From positions 1 through 64,000 of the forward strand of contig NZ_BAIV01000010.1 in assembly GCF_000517545.1 (NCBI RefSeq): DNA of 64,000 nt, given 5' to 3'. This document shows positions 46,949 through 56,791 of this stretch, piece by piece. How positions within the stretch are numbered: the first letter of the stretch is position 1; every line of letters starts with the position of its first letter. The stretch is from Bacteroides reticulotermitis JCM 10512 (GTDB taxonomy: Bacteria > Bacteroidota > Bacteroidia > Bacteroidales > Bacteroidaceae). A program made the translations under genes and the position numbers. The notes under the pieces are model-generated. The model had not been told where the DNA came from and ran no database searches. It saw only the letters and a program-made list of their open reading frames with translations.

Positions 46949-47629
46949 ATGAAAGAAAAAGTATCTGTACCCTTTATGCTGCTTGGCATTCTTTTCAATG
47001 TATGCCTCATTGCAGCTAATCTTCTTGAAACCAAAGTAATCCAAGTCGGAGGCTTATCCGTTACTGCCGGTTTACTGGTTTTCCCTATCTCTTATATAAT
47101 TAATGACTGTATTGCCGAGGTTTGGGGTTTTAAAAAAGCCCGTCTTATAATCTGGAGCGGTTTTGCGATGAATTTCTTCGTCGTAGCTCTTGGCTTGATC
47201 GCAGTCGCTATTCCTGCCGCTCCTTTCTGGGAGGGAGAAGAGCATTTTAACTTTGTGTTCGGCATGGCTCCACGCATAGTTTGTGCCAGTATGATTGCTT
47301 TCCTGGTAGGATCTTTTCTCAATGCTTATGTAATGAGTCGAATGAAAGTTGCTAGCGGAGGACGTAATTTTTCGGTTCGTGCAATTTGGTCAACCGTTGT
47401 TGGTGAAACAGCCGATTCGTTGATCTTCTTTCCGATAGCTTTTGGTGGAGTTATTGCATGGAGAGAGCTGATGATTATGATGGGGCTTCAAATCGTATTG
47501 AAGTCAATGTATGAAGTGATCATTCTGCCCGTGACCATCCGCGTAGTGAAAGTCATCAAACGAATCGATGGTAGCGACGTTTACGATACCGATATTTCTT
47601 ATAACGTATTGAAAATAAAAGATCTCTGA
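46949..47629 (+). CDS. yhhQ: Queuosine precursor transporter (YhhQ family)
   Basis: 226-residue inner-membrane protein with about six helices. ECF-S-like vitamin transporter family, with [21 protein letters not shown] and [13 protein letters not shown] motif ([16 protein letters not shown]). Imports preQ0/preQ1 or queuine. A preQ1 riboswitch lies directly before the start, and queC follows with 1 base between, so it is regulated together with queuosine synthesis. Confidence 0.93.
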   Translation: MKEKVSVPFMLLGILFNVCLIAANLLETKVIQVGGLSVTAGLLVFPISYIINDCIAEVWGFKKARLIIWSGFAMNFFVVALGLIAVAIPAAPFWEGEEHFNFVFGMAPRIVCASMIAFLVGSFLNAYVMSRMKVASGGRNFSVRAIWSTVVGETADSLIFFPIAFGGVIAWRELMIMMGLQIVLKSMYEVIILPVTIRVVKVIKRIDGSDVYDTDISYNVLKIKDL

Positions 47630-47630
47630 A

Positions 47631-48292
47631 ATGAATAAAGATGCAGCGTTGGTTGTGTTCAGCGGAGGGCAGGACTCAACAACTTGTCTATTTTGGGCCA
47701 AGGAGAACTTCAAAAAGGTATATGCCCTGAGTTTCCTTTATGGGCAGAAACATCAGAAAGAAGTAGATTTAGCGCGTGAAATAGCTCGAAAATCTGCTGT
47801 GGATTTTGAAGTAATGGACGTATCGTTTATCGGGAAGTTGGGGCGCAATTCATTAACTGATGCTTCGCTGGTGATGGATCAGGAGAAACCAGCCGATAGC
47901 TTTCCCAACACCTTTGTTCCGGGGCGTAATCTGTTCTTCTTAAGTATCGCAGCGGTCTATGCGCGTGAACGCGGGATTAATCATATCGTTACCGGAGTTT
48001 CACAAACTGATTTTAGCGGATATCCCGATTGCGGGATGCTTTTATAAAATCACTGAATGTTACGTTGAACCTCGCTATGGAAGAACAATTTGTGCTTCAT
48101 ACGCCTTTGATGTGGATTGATAAAACTGAAACATGGGCGTTGGCTGATAAGCTAGGTGTACTAGATTTGGTTCGGAACGAAACGCTTACCTGCTATAACG
48201 GCATACCCGGAGACGGTTGCGGTCACTGTCCCGCTTGTGTATTGCGTCGGGAGGGATTAGAGAAATATTTGCAGACTAAACAAGAAGAGTGA
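47631..48292 (+). pseudogene. queC: 7-cyano-7-deazaguanine synthase, frameshifted
   Basis: ATP-dependent enzyme that turns CDG into preQ0. PP-loop [13 protein letters not shown] (about 11-23) and zinc site [17 protein letters not shown] near the C-terminus are present. The frame stops at 48047; the correct continuation is [20 protein letters not shown]. One missing C near 48021 (TGCCGGG to TGCGGG) explains it and restores the standard length of 220 residues. Cotranscribed with yhhQ and queF. Confidence 0.9.
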
Positions 48293-48344
48293 TGAAGAAT
48301 GGTGTACGCACCTATTCTTAATTATATAAATAATGAAATGAGTC

Positions 48345-48800
48345 ATGACTGAATTGAAAGAACAATTATCTCTGTTAGGGAGAAAGACCGAATATAAGCA
48401 AGATTACGCTCCTGAAGTTTTGGAAGCTTTTGATAACAAGCATCCGGACAATGATTATTGGGTGCGTTTCAATTGTCCGGAGTTTACGAGCTTGTGTCCG
48501 ATAACTGGGCAGCCGGACTTTGCTGAGATACGTATCAGTTATATCCCGGATATCAAAATGGTAGAGAGCAAAAGCTTGAAGTTATATCTGTTTAGCTTCC
48601 GTAATCACGGAGCATTTCATGAAGACTGTGTCAATGTGATCATGAAAGATCTCATTCAACTGATGAATCCGAAATATATAGAAGTAACCGGGATCTTTAC
48701 CCCACGAGGAGGGATCTCTATTTATCCGTATGCTAATTACGGACGTCCGGGTACAAAGTTTGAGCAGATGGCAGAAAACCGTTTGATGAATCGGGAATGA
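48345..48800 (+). CDS. queF: NADPH-dependent 7-cyano-7-deazaguanine reductase
   Basis: Reduces preQ0 to preQ1. 151 residues, the short type I (T-fold) QueF. Active-site Cys in [21 protein letters not shown] (about 43-63), and [21 protein letters not shown] is the QueF motif. 52 bases after queC. The last 4 bases overlap the HD gene start (ATGA). Confidence 0.95.
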   Translation: MTELKEQLSLLGRKTEYKQDYAPEVLEAFDNKHPDNDYWVRFNCPEFTSLCPITGQPDFAEIRISYIPDIKMVESKSLKLYLFSFRNHGAFHEDCVNVIMKDLIQLMNPKYIEVTGIFTPRGGISIYPYANYGRPGTKFEQMAENRLMNRE

Positions 48801-49444
48801 AAAAAGATCGAATAGAGTTACCTGTCGAATTAATAGCGTATATCCGGCAACAGATCATTCCTCAATATGCTCATTTTGATAAAGCACATCAGATCGATCA
48901 CGTAGAAAGGGTGATAGAAGAAAGTTTGGATTTGGCTTTACTTTATAAGCTGAATCCAGCCATGGTTTATGTCATTGCCGCTTATCATGATTTGGGATTG
49001 AGTGAGGGGCGAGAGTTTCATCACTTGGTTTCGGGTAGCATACTGCAAGCCGATGAAACTTTACGGCAATGGTTCACGAAAGAACAAATCGTGCAGATGA
49101 AAGAGGCTGTAGAAGATCATCGGGCATCTAATGCACACTCTCCGCGAAGTCTTTTTGGAAGAGTCGTTGCTGAAGCCGATCGCATCATCGATCCCGAACT
49201 TACGCTGAGGCGCACCGTTCAATATGGACTGGCCAACTATCCGGAGATGAACTACGAGCAACAGTATATTCGGTTCCGGGAACATCTCCATGAAAAATAT
49301 GCTGAAGGAGGTTATCTGAAACTATGGATCCCTCAGTCTGCTAACGCTCAACAACTGTTGCAACTCCGTCGGTTAATTGCCGATGAGCCACAGTTGAAAG
49401 TTGTGTTTGAGGAATTATATAGGAGAGAGACAGCGGGAGCTTGA
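48797..49444 (+). CDS. HD-domain phosphohydrolase-like protein
   Basis: 215 residues. HD domain with HIDHVERV-type start ([20 protein letters not shown]), AAYHDLG (HD pair at about 68-69) and later EDHRASN and EADRIID. Metal-dependent hydrolase; substrate unknown. Starts in the queF stop (ATGA), so it belongs to the queuosine operon, though a link to queuosine is not established. Confidence 0.85.
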   Translation: MKKDRIELPVELIAYIRQQIIPQYAHFDKAHQIDHVERVIEESLDLALLYKLNPAMVYVIAAYHDLGLSEGREFHHLVSGSILQADETLRQWFTKEQIVQMKEAVEDHRASNAHSPRSLFGRVVAEADRIIDPELTLRRTVQYGLANYPEMNYEQQYIRFREHLHEKYAEGGYLKLWIPQSANAQQLLQLRRLIADEPQLKVVFEELYRRETAGA

Positions 49445-49459
49445 AGTTTACCCCGTTCA

Positions 49460-49933
49460 TCATTCATGGTGATACGGTCCACCGCTTAATATAGTCATAG
49501 CTCGATAGATCTGTTCTACAAAGATGAGTCGGATCATCTGGTGTGAAAAAGTCATTTTGGACATTGATATCTTTTCGTGAGCTGCTTGGTACACTTTATC
49601 AGAGAAGCCATAAGGTCCGCCAATAATGAAGACTAAGCGTTTATTTACCGTATTCATTTTCCGTTTCATGTAATCGGCAAACTCGATAGAACGCATCTCT
49701 TTTCCATGCTCATCGAGCAATACAATAACATCACCGGCTTGCAAAGCCTTGAGGATCAACTCGCCTTCTTTTTCTTTTTGTTGTTCCATCGACAAACTCT
49801 TGGTGTTCTTGAGTTCGGGAATCACTTCCATGTCGAATGTCGTGTAGCGCTTGGTGCGCTGAACATAATCGTTGATAGCTGTTATATAATGTTGTTCTAC
49901 TGTTCGTCCTATTACGAGCAAGGTTGTTTTCAT
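49460..49933 (-). CDS. rlmH: 23S rRNA (pseudouridine1915-N3)-methyltransferase
   Basis: 157-residue SPOUT-type methyltransferase. Knot signature FIIGGPYGFSDKVY (about 101-114) and TFSHQMIRLIFVEQIYRAMTI at the C-terminus; LLDEHGKEMRSIEFAD in the middle. Starts at ATG 49933: the longer frame to 49960 begins inside the -7 box (49959-49966). Divergent from the DUF4783-nadC pair. Confidence 0.96.
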   Translation of the reverse strand: MKTTLLVIGRTVEQHYITAINDYVQRTKRYTTFDMEVIPELKNTKSLSMEQQKEKEGELILKALQAGDVIVLLDEHGKEMRSIEFADYMKRKMNTVNKRLVFIIGGPYGFSDKVYQAAHEKISMSKMTFSHQMIRLIFVEQIYRAMTILSGGPYHHE

Positions 49934-49958
49934 GCTGATGTTGTTCTGATTGTCGCAC

Positions 49959-50005
49959 AAAAATAGGCATTTTTTATGGTATTCTGCTATTAATGTTTAC
50001 CTTTG
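49959..50005. promoter_or_regulatory. Divergent -7 boxes of rlmH and DUF4783-nadC
   Basis: Minus-strand TATTTTTG (49959-49966) for rlmH and plus-strand TACCTTTG (49998-50005) for the DUF4783 gene. Confidence 0.5.
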
Positions 50006-50059
50006 CCCATCATTCGTTGAAAGTTTATGGCTTAAATTTCAACCCAAAAACTTGAATTT

Positions 50060-50452
50060 ATGAAGAAACGAGTACTTTTAGGAATGGCTGCATTATTCCT
50101 TTCTGTTTTTCTGGCGGTAGCGCAAGAAATTCCGGCAGGAGTAGTACCGGCTTTTAAAAAAGGAAGCTCACAAGAGCTCAACAAGTACATGGGAGACAAG
50201 GTAAACTTGATACTCCTGGGATCCTCGACGAACGTTGACAAACAGAAAGCGACAGCTATGATGCAGGAATTCTTTGCTGAAAACAAGGTTAGCGGATTTA
50301 ATGTGAACCATCAGGGTAAACGCGATGACTCGAGTTTTATTATCGGTACGCTGATGACTACAAAAGGGAACTTTCGGGTGAATTGTTTCTTGAAAAGAGT
50401 AGATAATCAATATTTAATACATCAAATAAGGATTGATAAGACTAATGAATAA
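50060..50452 (+). CDS. DUF4783 exported protein
   Basis: 130 residues, signal peptide about 1-21 (AVAQ). The mature part is an NTF2-like small fold (MQEFFAENKVSGFNVNHQGKRD). Its gene overlaps nadC by 8 bases and is conserved beside it in Bacteroidetes, but its function is unknown. Confidence 0.88.
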   Translation: MKKRVLLGMAALFLSVFLAVAQEIPAGVVPAFKKGSSQELNKYMGDKVNLILLGSSTNVDKQKATAMMQEFFAENKVSGFNVNHQGKRDDSSFIIGTLMTTKGNFRVNCFLKRVDNQYLIHQIRIDKTNE

Positions 50453-51293
50453 AGAAAAAGAATTGATCGATAAATTGATCGATCTCGCTTTTGCCGAGGA
50501 TATAGGTGATGGTGATCATACGACCCTTTCATGTATTCCTGCTGCGGCAATGGGGAAATCGAAATTACTTATTAAAGAACCCGGAGTACTTGCAGGCGTT
50601 GAAGTGGCCAAAGAAATATTTAACCGCTTCGACCCGGAGATGAAAGTAGAAGTCTTTATTACCGACGGCACCGAAGTGAAGCCGGGCGACGTCGCAATGG
50701 TAGTAGAAGGCAAGGTGCAGTCTCTTTTGCAAACAGAGCGCTTGATGCTGAATGTCATGCAACGTATGAGTGGTATTGCAACCATGACTCGTAAGTATGC
50801 CAAACAACTGGAAGGTACTCACACCCACGTGCTTGATACCCGTAAGACTACTCCCGGTATGCGTATTCTTGAAAAAATGGCAGTAAAGATCGGTGGAGGT
50901 GTGAATCATCGCATCGGTTTGTTCGATATGATTCTTCTGAAAGATAATCACGTTGATTTTGCCGGAGGAATTGATAAGGCGATTACCCGCGCTAAGGAGT
51001 ATTGCAAAGAGAAAGGGAAAGATTTGAAGATTGAAATAGAGGTGCGTAACTTCAATGAATTACAGCAGGTACTTGACTTAGGAGGCGTTGATCGTATTAT
51101 GTTTGATAACTTTACGCCCGATATGACGAAGAAAGCCGTTGAAATGGTAGCTGGTAAATATGAGACCGAGTCTTCAGGCGGCATAACTTTTGATACACTT
51201 CGGGATTACGCTGAATGCGGGGTAGACTTTATCTCAGTAGGTGCTCTTACCCACTCTGTGAAAGGACTGGATATGAGTTTCAAGGCTTGCTAG
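50445..51293 (+). CDS. nadC: Nicotinate-nucleotide diphosphorylase (carboxylating)
   Basis: Quinolinate phosphoribosyltransferase of NAD synthesis. 282 residues from ATG 50445, which overlaps the end of the previous gene. Type-II PRTase features: EDIGDGDHTT near the start, HVLDTRKTTPGMRILEKMAV and NHRIGLFDMILLKDNHVDF in the centre, and SSGGITFDTLRDYAECGVDFISVGALTHS at the C-terminus (described here by its ends, SSGGIT and SVGALTHS). Followed by a strong terminator. Confidence 0.96.
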   Translation: MNKEKELIDKLIDLAFAEDIGDGDHTTLSCIPAAAMGKSKLLIKEPGVLAGVEVAKEIFNRFDPEMKVEVFITDGTEVKPGDVAMVVEGKVQSLLQTERLMLNVMQRMSGIATMTRKYAKQLEGTHTHVLDTRKTTPGMRILEKMAVKIGGGVNHRIGLFDMILLKDNHVDFAGGIDKAITRAKEYCKEKGKDLKIEIEVRNFNELQQVLDLGGVDRIMFDNFTPDMTKKAVEMVAGKYETESSGGITFDTLRDYAECGVDFISVGALTHSVKGLDMSFKAC

Positions 51294-51323
51294 AGAAACC
51301 GTATTAATCAAAGATAATTAATT

Positions 51324-51381
51324 GAAGCCATCTCCATTACCCTCTCTTTTTAGATGAGGATTGGAGTAGGCTTCTTTTTTT
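51324..51381 (+). terminator. Intrinsic terminator after nadC
   Basis: GAAGCC-a-TCTCC-a-TT stem against its complement ending GGAG-t-AGGCTTC (51364-51374), followed by seven Ts. Confidence 0.85.
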
Positions 51382-51421
51382 ATATTCTTTAACTATACTC
51401 ATTGCAGCATTCTTTAATTTT

Positions 51422-51447
51422 CTGCGTCTAAGGTACAAACGACGCAG
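51422..51447. promoter_or_regulatory. Inverted repeat upstream of the Das-like sigma gene
   Basis: CTGCGTC (51422-51428) and GACGCAG (51441-51447) with 12 bases between, 28 bases before the TTG start. It may be an operator or a leader hairpin. Confidence 0.35.
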
Positions 51448-51474
51448 GCATACGTTCGATATAAAAAAAGACAA

Positions 51475-52035
51475 TTGGCTTTGGAAAACGAGATAGAACT
51501 GATAAAGGGCTGTCGGGCAGGAATGGATTCAGCCCGGAAGGAACTTTACACTCTCTACTCCAAGAAGATGTTGGCGGTATGTTACCGTTATACGGGTGAT
51601 ATGGATGCGGCGCACGATGTATTGCATGATGGTTTTATCAAGATCTTTACCAATTTTACATTCCGTGGCGAGTCGTCTCTTAGTACTTGGGTTACCCGGG
51701 TCATGATAACTCAGGCACTTGATTATTTGAGGCGAAAGAAACGGTTTAGTCTATTGGTGGTGAATGAAGAACAGCTTCCCGACATTCCGGATGTGAACGC
51801 ATCAGGAGGAGGCGTTGGAATTGCGGAAGAACAATTATTAGCTTTTGTTGCTGAATTACCGGATGGTTGTCGAACAGTATTCAACCTTTATGTGTTTGAA
51901 GAGAAGTCGCATAAAGAGATAGCTAAGCTTCTTCATATTAAAGAGCATTCGTCAACCTCGCAATTACACCGCGCTAAGTTTTTATTAGCAAGGAAAATTA
52001 AAGAGTATAGAAATCATGAGGAAAGAAAAAGATGA
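51475..52035 (+). CDS. ECF-type sigma factor, Das-like
   Basis: 186 residues if started at TTG 51475; no ATG exists upstream in this frame, and the start is uncertain (A-run just before it). Region 2: ARKELYTLYSKKMLAVCYRYTGDMDAAHDVLHDGF; region 4: PDGCRTVFNLYVFEEKSHKEIAKLLHI with HRAKFLLARKI as HTH. Its 3' end overlaps the start of a trans-envelope anti-sigma gene by 20 bases, giving the arrangement known for Das/Dma pairs in B. thetaiotaomicron. Confidence 0.85.
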   Translation: MALENEIELIKGCRAGMDSARKELYTLYSKKMLAVCYRYTGDMDAAHDVLHDGFIKIFTNFTFRGESSLSTWVTRVMITQALDYLRRKKRFSLLVVNEEQLPDIPDVNASGGGVGIAEEQLLAFVAELPDGCRTVFNLYVFEEKSHKEIAKLLHIKEHSSTSQLHRAKFLLARKIKEYRNHEERKR

Positions 52036-53058
52036 AATAATCGAACTGTTCCATTCGCATCTTGTGAATACAGAGATGACTGTAAGAGATGGCTTTTGGA
52101 TGAATTGGCGCAGGAGATACCTGTGGCTTATCAGCATCGTCGGCGAATGATTTTTCTCCGAGTAGCTGCTGCTGCCTCAGTATTGTTAGTCTTAGCTGTT
52201 TCGTCGGCTACGTTCTGGTATTTTTCTCCCAACCAAGAAATAGAAGAAGCTTTTACTCAAATAGTGGCTGCTAATGGAGGGACATTAGATGGCGATGGCG
52301 TATTAGCACGCCCATTGGCACAACCTCTCAAACCAGTTTTATCGAAGCCGACTCCTAAATCGTATGGCATGCTTAAACAGTATACGGAGGCTGAAGAAGA
52401 AGAGTCAATGACAGTATCAATGTCTTTCTCGTTTTCGGCAACTATTCGGAATGAGTCTGAACCGAGACATAATCGGGAAGGAGTTTGGCAAGCAAAAGTA
52501 GAAGGTGAGGGAGAGGCTTCCGGTGTGAAAGAGGAGACGAGTATATCTCAAAATACCAAGAATAGTAATCTGAAAAAACATCTTTGGGCTGTGAAAGCTC
52601 AGGTAGGTACAACACTTCCGGCAGATAATGGGACCTATAAAATGCCTATCTCCGTTGGTGCGACTGTAGAACGGAAGCTAAATAAGTATTTGGGTGTGGA
52701 GACCGGAATCGTTTATTCTAATCTGCGCTCCGAAGGACAGAAATTACACTATTTGGGCATTCCGGTTAAAATGAATGTTACATTGGCCGAAACAAAGAAG
52801 TGGGATGTGTATGCTACCGTAGGTGGTGTAGCTGATAAGTGCATTGCCGGTGCGCCGGATAATGACTTTAAGAATGAGCCTATTCAGTTAGCTGTAACGG
52901 CTGGTGTAGGTGTGCGGTATAAAATAAACGATCGTCTTGCGGTATTTGCGGAACCCGGAATTTCGCATCATTTCAAGACCGATTCGCAATTAGCAACGGT
53001 ACGTACTGAACGACCGACTAATTTTAATCTACTTTGCGGACTTCGCATGACGTATTAA
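52016..53058 (+). pseudogene. Dma-like anti-sigma factor with outer-membrane barrel domain, frameshifted
   Basis: Starts at ATG 52016 inside the sigma gene (MRKEKDEIIELFHSHLVNTE). The frame then needs one extra G near 52101 (TTTTGGATG to TTTTGGGATG) to continue as FWDELAQEIPVAYQHRRR, giving 347 residues. A short cytoplasmic anti-sigma segment (1-45) is followed by one membrane helix (AAAASVLLVLAVSSATFWYF), a periplasmic linker of about 110 residues rich in charged and Ser residues, and an eight-strand-like beta-barrel (about 180-347) ending in FNLLCGLRMTY. This is the plan of the dual membrane-spanning anti-sigma (Dma) family, which controls vesiculation in B. thetaiotaomicron. That this one does so is inference. 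Confidence 0.8.
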
Positions 53059-53062
53059 CCGT

Positions 53063-53593
53063 ATGAAGAAAATGAAAAAAACACTATTTATGCTGTGCAT
53101 GGTTATTAGCCTGACCCTATCCTTTACAGGATGCAGCAATGAAGAATTAAATTACAACGATCCGGATGTTACCCTTTTTGTGAAACAATTGAAAGCGGGT
53201 ACTTACAATATGAAGAATGAGAAAGGATTAGTGGAAATCCCTCATTTTATGGACAAGGATATTCCTAGCTTACTAAAATATGCGGAAGATTTGACTATCA
53301 TCTTCATTCCCATCGGTTTATAATACGAATAATGGAAGATTCGTTTGGGCGAGTGTATGCTTTGGATTGTAGAATATATCCGTCAGGGAACTCCGCCGTC
53401 GCAGGGGTGTAAAATGGTGAAAGCTAATGCTGAGAACTATGAGGCCATCTACTTTTTGACGGACGAAGAAGTTCTTGATGCAGCCACTTGCTATCGGCGT
53501 TGGTGGGAAGGCCGCAAATATCCTAAAACATATTGGACTATTGATCCCTGTTACGATGAACCGCTTTGTGGAACCGGTTATCGTTGGTGGTAA
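53063..53593 (+). pseudogene. DUF4943-like lipoprotein, frameshifted twice
   Basis: Lipoprotein with lipobox FTGC (Cys at about 24). The frame stops at 53323 but resumes in the same frame from about 53345 (LGECMLWIVEYIRQG) to 53593. Between them an 8-9 residue piece, YNTNNGRFV, lies in another frame. Two missing bases near 53321 and one near 53338 restore a 177-residue protein (net 3 nt). It begins 4 bases after the Dma-like gene, so it is part of that operon. Cys-rich C-terminus (CYDEPLCGTGYRWW). Function unknown. Confidence 0.72.
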
Positions 53594-53650
53594 GCATTTC
53601 GCTTTCTTAAATACGAAATAGAGGGGGCTTCGGATAAAATAAATAATTAA

Positions 53651-54361
53651 ATGAGGAAGTATTACTTATTATCGGCAGTTATGCTACTGTTGACAGGGGT
53701 TTCTTACGCTCAACATACAGTTTCGGACTCGCTGAAAGTGAAGAGATTGCTCGAAGATACTAGAGAGGTAAAACTCAATCCGGAGGCAGCGAAGATGATT
53801 GATTTTGGCAGTGGCGCAGGTTCTCCCAGAGTATCTGGTGAGAAGAACTGGATGTTGCCGGATGAAACGCTTCCTCAGGCATTGCCTAAGCCGAAAGTAG
53901 TGCTTTCTCTGATGCCTTATAAAGCCAATACGGCCTATAATTGGGACCCCGTTTATCAGAAAAAGATAAGAGTAGATAAGGACACATGGCGGGGAGATCC
54001 GTTTTATGCCCTTCGTCGTCAGCGTTCGTATACAAATTCGGACTCAAAGGAGCAAGATGTGGCCATGGATATGCGTTGGCAAGGTGGAGCGCGTACTCAG
54101 CTGTTTGGTGAGCGGGCTAACGGGAGTATGGTTAGTACAATGACTACCGGAAAAGCACTTCCGTTGTACACCAAGGGAAGTACGAAAGTCACCATTAGCG
54201 GAGGGAACATTGGTGGGCTCGACCTAATGGCTGTTTTTACGAAAAACTTTTGGGATAAGGCAGGAAGAAGACAGCGAGAACGTACCTTAGAGGTGTTGCG
54301 GGCCTATGGCGATTCTACCTCGGTGATGATAAATGTACCTCTTGAACAGATTACCCCTTGA
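53651..54361 (+). CDS. DUF4858-like exported protein
   Basis: 236 residues; signal peptide about 1-20 (YAQ). Begins with HTVSDSLKVKRLLEDTREVKLNPEAAKMIDF, which resembles DUF4858 proteins of Bacteroides (SDSLKVKRLL, LNPEAAKMI). The rest is low in recognisable motifs. It lies 57 bases after the DUF4943-like gene and probably belongs to the Das/Dma-like operon. Function unknown. Confidence 0.68.
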   Translation: MRKYYLLSAVMLLLTGVSYAQHTVSDSLKVKRLLEDTREVKLNPEAAKMIDFGSGAGSPRVSGEKNWMLPDETLPQALPKPKVVLSLMPYKANTAYNWDPVYQKKIRVDKDTWRGDPFYALRRQRSYTNSDSKEQDVAMDMRWQGGARTQLFGERANGSMVSTMTTGKALPLYTKGSTKVTISGGNIGGLDLMAVFTKNFWDKAGRRQRERTLEVLRAYGDSTSVMINVPLEQITP

Positions 54362-54398
54362 GAACGTTATAAAGCTATAATCTTATAACACGATAATC

Positions 54399-55340
54399 AT
54401 GAATAAAATCAATTCCCTTTTTGGTATTCAATATCCTATTATCCAAGGTGGTATGGTATGGTGCAGCGGCTGGAGACTTGCTTCCGCTGTGAGTAATGCA
54501 GGAGGATTAGGCCTGTTGGGCGCAGGATCGATGCATCCCGAGACTTTGCGCGAGCATATCATTAAATGTAAAGCTGCTACCACTCGCCCGTTTGGGGTAA
54601 ATATCCCTTTATTATATCCTCAAATAGATGAAATCATGACTATTGTGGCCGAAGAAGGAGTTAAGATTGTTTTTACTTCCGCCGGCAATCCGAAAGCATG
54701 GACCGGTTGGTTGAAAGAACGTGGAATTACGGTAGCCCATGTGGTATCCTCCTCTCGTTTTGCCGTGAAGTGTGAAGAAGCAGGAGTAGATGCCATAGTT
54801 GCTGAAGGTTTTGAAGCCGGTGGTCATAATGGGAGAGAAGAAACTTCTACTTTCTGTTTGATTCCAGCTGTGCGTCAGGCTACCAAGCTTCCTCTGATTG
54901 CAGCAGGGGGTATTGCTACCGGTGAAGGTATTCTGGCAGCTATGGCTTTAGGAGCTGAAGGTGTACAGATCGGTACACGTTTTGCTTTGAGTAGTGAAAG
55001 TTCGGCCAGCGATGCGTTTAAGAATTATTGCTTGTCTTTAGGCGAGGGAGATACTAAATTACTTCTGAAGAAGCTGGCTCCAACCCGAATGGTAAAGAAT
55101 AAGTTTCGTGATGCAGTGGAAGTTGCGGAAGACCGCGGCGCATCGGTAGAAGAACTTCGCCTATTGTTGGGCAAGGGACGTGCTAAAAAAGGAATTTTTG
55201 AAGGAGACCTCGATGAAGGCGAATTAGAGATCGGGCAGATTTCCTCCATCATTTCCCGTCAACAGCCTGTCGCTGAGATTATGCAAGAATTAATTGAGTC
55301 CTATCAGCATACAGTAAACAAAAGATTTGATTGGTTATAA
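54399..55340 (+). CDS. Nitronate monooxygenase-like flavin protein
   Basis: 313-residue FMN-dependent TIM-barrel enzyme of the 2-nitropropane dioxygenase/FabK group: QGGMVWCSGWRLASAVSNAGGLG (quoted by its parts QGGMVW and SNAGGLG) at the start, VDAIVAEGFEAGGHNGRE (catalytic His region), LIAAGGIATGEGILAAMALG and GVQIGTRFALSSES for FMN phosphate. In anaerobes such proteins often act as enoyl-ACP reductase (FabK-like) instead of nitronate oxidase, so the name is provisional. Confidence 0.82.
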   Translation: MNKINSLFGIQYPIIQGGMVWCSGWRLASAVSNAGGLGLLGAGSMHPETLREHIIKCKAATTRPFGVNIPLLYPQIDEIMTIVAEEGVKIVFTSAGNPKAWTGWLKERGITVAHVVSSSRFAVKCEEAGVDAIVAEGFEAGGHNGREETSTFCLIPAVRQATKLPLIAAGGIATGEGILAAMALGAEGVQIGTRFALSSESSASDAFKNYCLSLGEGDTKLLLKKLAPTRMVKNKFRDAVEVAEDRGASVEELRLLLGKGRAKKGIFEGDLDEGELEIGQISSIISRQQPVAEIMQELIESYQHTVNKRFDWL

Positions 55341-55356
55341 TATAAAAGTAAATGTG

Positions 55357-55416
55357 AACGGCGCACTCTTTTTATATACAGCTAAAGGAAAGGTATATAA
55401 AAGAGTACGCCGTTTC
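55357..55416. terminator. Bidirectional terminator between converging genes
   Basis: Long stem AACGGCG-c-ACTC... (from 55357) with ...GAGT-a-CGCCGTTT (to about 55414), about 20 bp with one mismatch, flanked by T/A-rich runs. It lies between the nitronate monooxygenase-like gene and the converging alanine dehydrogenase gene. Confidence 0.8.
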
Positions 55417-55441
55417 TTAAATGTTAATCTGTCTTCTTCTT

Positions 55442-56547
55442 TTAGAGTTCTACCGGTTCGTATGCCAGATCAAATACCTCGGCTACGGCTTGATAAGTAA
55501 CTTTACCCTCAACAATGTTTAGGCCAAGCGCTAAGGCCGGATCGGCTTTACAAGCTTTTTGCCATCCTTTAGTAGCTAATGCAATGATATAAGGAAGAGT
55601 CGCATTTGTGAGTGCCAACGTCGAAGTATATGGAACGGCACCGGGGATATTAGCTACTGCGTAATGCACAATGCCGTCTACAACGAAAATAGGGTCACTA
55701 TGCGTGGTTGGATGAGACGTCTCAAAGCAACCTCCCTGATCGATGGCAACATCTACCAATACCGTTCCCGGTTCCATTATTTGAAGCATATCTCTGGTAA
55801 TAAGGTGAGGAGCTTTATCTCCAGGTATTAAGACAGAGCCAATCACCAGGTCTACATCCGAAAGTTCTTTCTTTATTCTCAATTCCGAAGCACATAGCGT
55901 TTTCACGTTTTTCGGTAGTGTTTCGCTTAAATAACGAAGACGGGCAAGGTTTATATCGGCTACAATTACATCAGCACCCATGCCTGCTGCGACCTGTGCC
56001 GCATTTTCTCCCGCGATACCGCCACCTAATATTAATACTTTGGCCGGCCTGACTCCCGGAACACCTCCTAACAATACACCTTTACCTCCTTGCGATTTCT
56101 CTAGAAAGCGAGCACCTTCTTGTACCGACATTCGTCCGGCAACTTCGCTCATTGGCGTGAGTAGTGGGAGAGAGTGATCGGCTTTCTCAACAGTTTCATA
56201 TGCCAGGCAAATGGATTGATTCTCAATCATAGCTTGGTTAAGGCTTTATCGGAGGCGAAATGAAAATAGGTGAATACAAGCTGTCCTTTTCGGATAAGGT
56301 GATACTCCGTAGCGATAGGTTCTTTTACCTTAATAATCATTTCAGCGGTTGCATATACATCCTCTATTCCGGGTAGAATACGAGCACCGGCAGCTTGATA
56401 GGCTTCGTCTCCGAATCCGCTATTTATTCCTGCCATGTGCTGAATATACACTTCATGGCCACGCTTAACAAGTTCGGCAACTCCAAAAGGAGTCATGCCC
56501 ACTCGATTCTCATTGTTTTTAATTTCTTTAGGTACTCCGATTATCAT
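55442..56547 (-). pseudogene. ald: Alanine dehydrogenase, frameshifted
   Basis: NAD-dependent enzyme linking alanine and pyruvate. N-terminal MIIGVPKEIKNNENRVGMTP and KVKEPIATEYHLIRKGQL are the usual Ald start; the second part has the NAD motif ILGGGIAGENAAQVAAGMGA and CLAYETVEKADHSLPLLTPM. The frame breaks at about 56231: one G is missing in ACCAAG(G)CTATGATT, so KALTKAMIENQSICLAYE becomes two ORFs. Repaired length is 368 residues, typical for the family. Confidence 0.9.
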
Positions 56548-56791
56548 AATGTAACGTATTGAGGGTTAAACATCTTCGAAATTAGCGAGAAAAAGGTTAG
56601 GTTGTTACGTATAATCTAATGTTTAAGAACAGAAAGACGAATATTTATTCACTATACCTGTCTGTTGCTTTTGCAAAAGGGTAGTGATGGCGAAAGATTT
56701 ATTAACAAGTTGTAGCGTCATCATTCTCTTCGGACATTTCGTAATCTACTGAGAATACAGTACTTTTGTAGTGCTAAAATTCTAAACTCAC

